From NCBI GenBank assembly GCA_965230045.1, contig OZ245940.1, positions 992,001 through 1,056,000 of the forward strand: a stretch of DNA of 64,000 nt, written 5' to 3'. The position numbers and the translations under genes were made by a program. The DNA comes from G963662905 sp965230045 (lineage in GTDB: Bacteria > Bacteroidota > Bacteroidia > Bacteroidales > WRLA01). The notes beneath the pieces were generated by a model that did not search any database, was not told where the DNA came from, and saw nothing but the letters and a program-made list of their open reading frames with translations. Of the stretch, positions 63,746 through 64,000 are shown one piece after another (within the stretch, counting starts at the first letter, position 1; each line of letters begins with the position of its first letter).

Positions 63746-63867
63746 TTAATTTCTGTCCATGATGACCGATCTCCTCAGTGTTGTTCTGCTGATAGCTTCA
63801 ATCTCGAACATTCTGAGCCGGAACCCTGACATTATAGACCCGTTCCAGTTAAAGAGGGTTATGTGTT
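63746..63867. other. Noncoding gap before the HEPN-like gene
   Basis: No clear reading frame or hairpin terminator was found in this gap. Confidence 0.4.
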
Positions 63868-63999
63868 TTAGGTGTTTGATTCGATATACCTGCTTAGTGC
63901 ATCGATAAACTCGTTAACAATCTCAATTAATGGCTCAACTTCTTCCTTTTCAAATTCTACCATGCTGTCATAGTCGCTTTTTTGTCTCCAGTCATAGAG
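63868..63999 (-). CDS. HEPN-domain-like protein, C-terminal end (cut by window edge)
   Basis: The minus strand stays open from the right edge to a TAA at 63868-63870. The visible 43 residues begin LYDWRQKSDYDSMVEFEK and end in a long helix rich in Glu and Ile. The Tyr-Asp-x-Arg-Gln-Lys-x-Asp-Tyr spacing is typical of the last helices of HEPN proteins, which are often toxins or nucleotidyltransferase partners. The start, the Rx4-6H active site and any MNT antitoxin partner lie outside the window, so the role is unproven. Confidence 0.6.
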   Translation of the reverse strand, partial: LYDWRQKSDYDSMVEFEKEEVEPLIEIVNEFIDALSRYIESNT

Positions 64000-64000
64000 T

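Noticed and set aside
1..64000. tRNA, rRNA or riboswitch genes
   Set aside because: No cloverleaf, rRNA segment or conserved riboswitch pattern was recognised in the gaps I read; absence is by eye, not by a search program.

Overview
The window looks like chromosomal DNA of a Bacteroidota (Bacteroidetes) bacterium. The basis is the gene families (a butyrate kinase operon with two phosphate butyryltransferases, two M64 peptidases, a tricorn-like protease, a GPP34-like protein, the eukaryal-type single-chain glycyl-tRNA synthetase) and several promoters of the Bacteroidetes form TTTG-N20/21-TAnnTTTG. Genus cannot be told from the sequence. No rRNA, tRNA or CRISPR array was seen.

Layout. 1-1.8 kb: histidine kinase (cut by the left edge) and OmpR-type regulator. 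1.8-4.6 kb: arginase-fold protein and glyS. 4.8-10.0 kb: a BsuBI/PstI-type restriction-modification locus whose endonuclease gene is split by a complete IS21-family element (6822-9545) with a 7-bp target duplication; the methyltransferase is intact. 10.1-14.3 kb: buk, two ptb genes and an M64 peptidase on the minus strand. 14.5-23.7 kb: ruvC, a flippase-like membrane protein with a glycosyltransferase, an omega-amidase-like enzyme, then trkA-trkH-MATE-lipid kinase. 23.7-31.3 kb (minus): outer-membrane barrel, sodium/solute symporter, TPR protein, lysS, U32 peptidase, plus a 30-residue membrane microprotein on the plus strand. 31.4-44.7 kb (plus): tricorn-like protease, a 13-residue-repeat protein, mtnA-GPP34-aldo/keto reductase, YgiQ radical SAM protein, carA-carB. 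44.7-46.4 kb: a second insertion sequence with a 6-bp duplication. 46.7-48.1 kb: acetyltransferase and glycosyltransferase. 48.1-54.3 kb (minus): three signalling genes carrying six receiver domains and two kinase cores. 54.4-64 kb: threonine aldolase, second M64 peptidase, AHSA1 protein, DUF3108 protein, divergent oxyR and 1-Cys peroxiredoxin, serine hydrolase lipoprotein, universal stress protein, nucleoside phosphorylase, and the end of a HEPN-like gene cut by the right edge.

How genes work together. buk and ptb would convert butyryl-CoA to butyrate and ATP (or run in reverse). trkA and trkH form a potassium uptake system. carA and carB form carbamoyl phosphate synthetase. oxyR and the peroxiredoxin form a peroxide sensing and detoxification pair. 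The restriction system has been reduced to an orphan methyltransferase.

Most of the window is ordinary housekeeping. The parts most worth a second look are the IS21-broken restriction system, the 13-residue-repeat secreted protein, the promoter-bearing microprotein, and the receiver-rich phosphorelay operon with no visible output domain.
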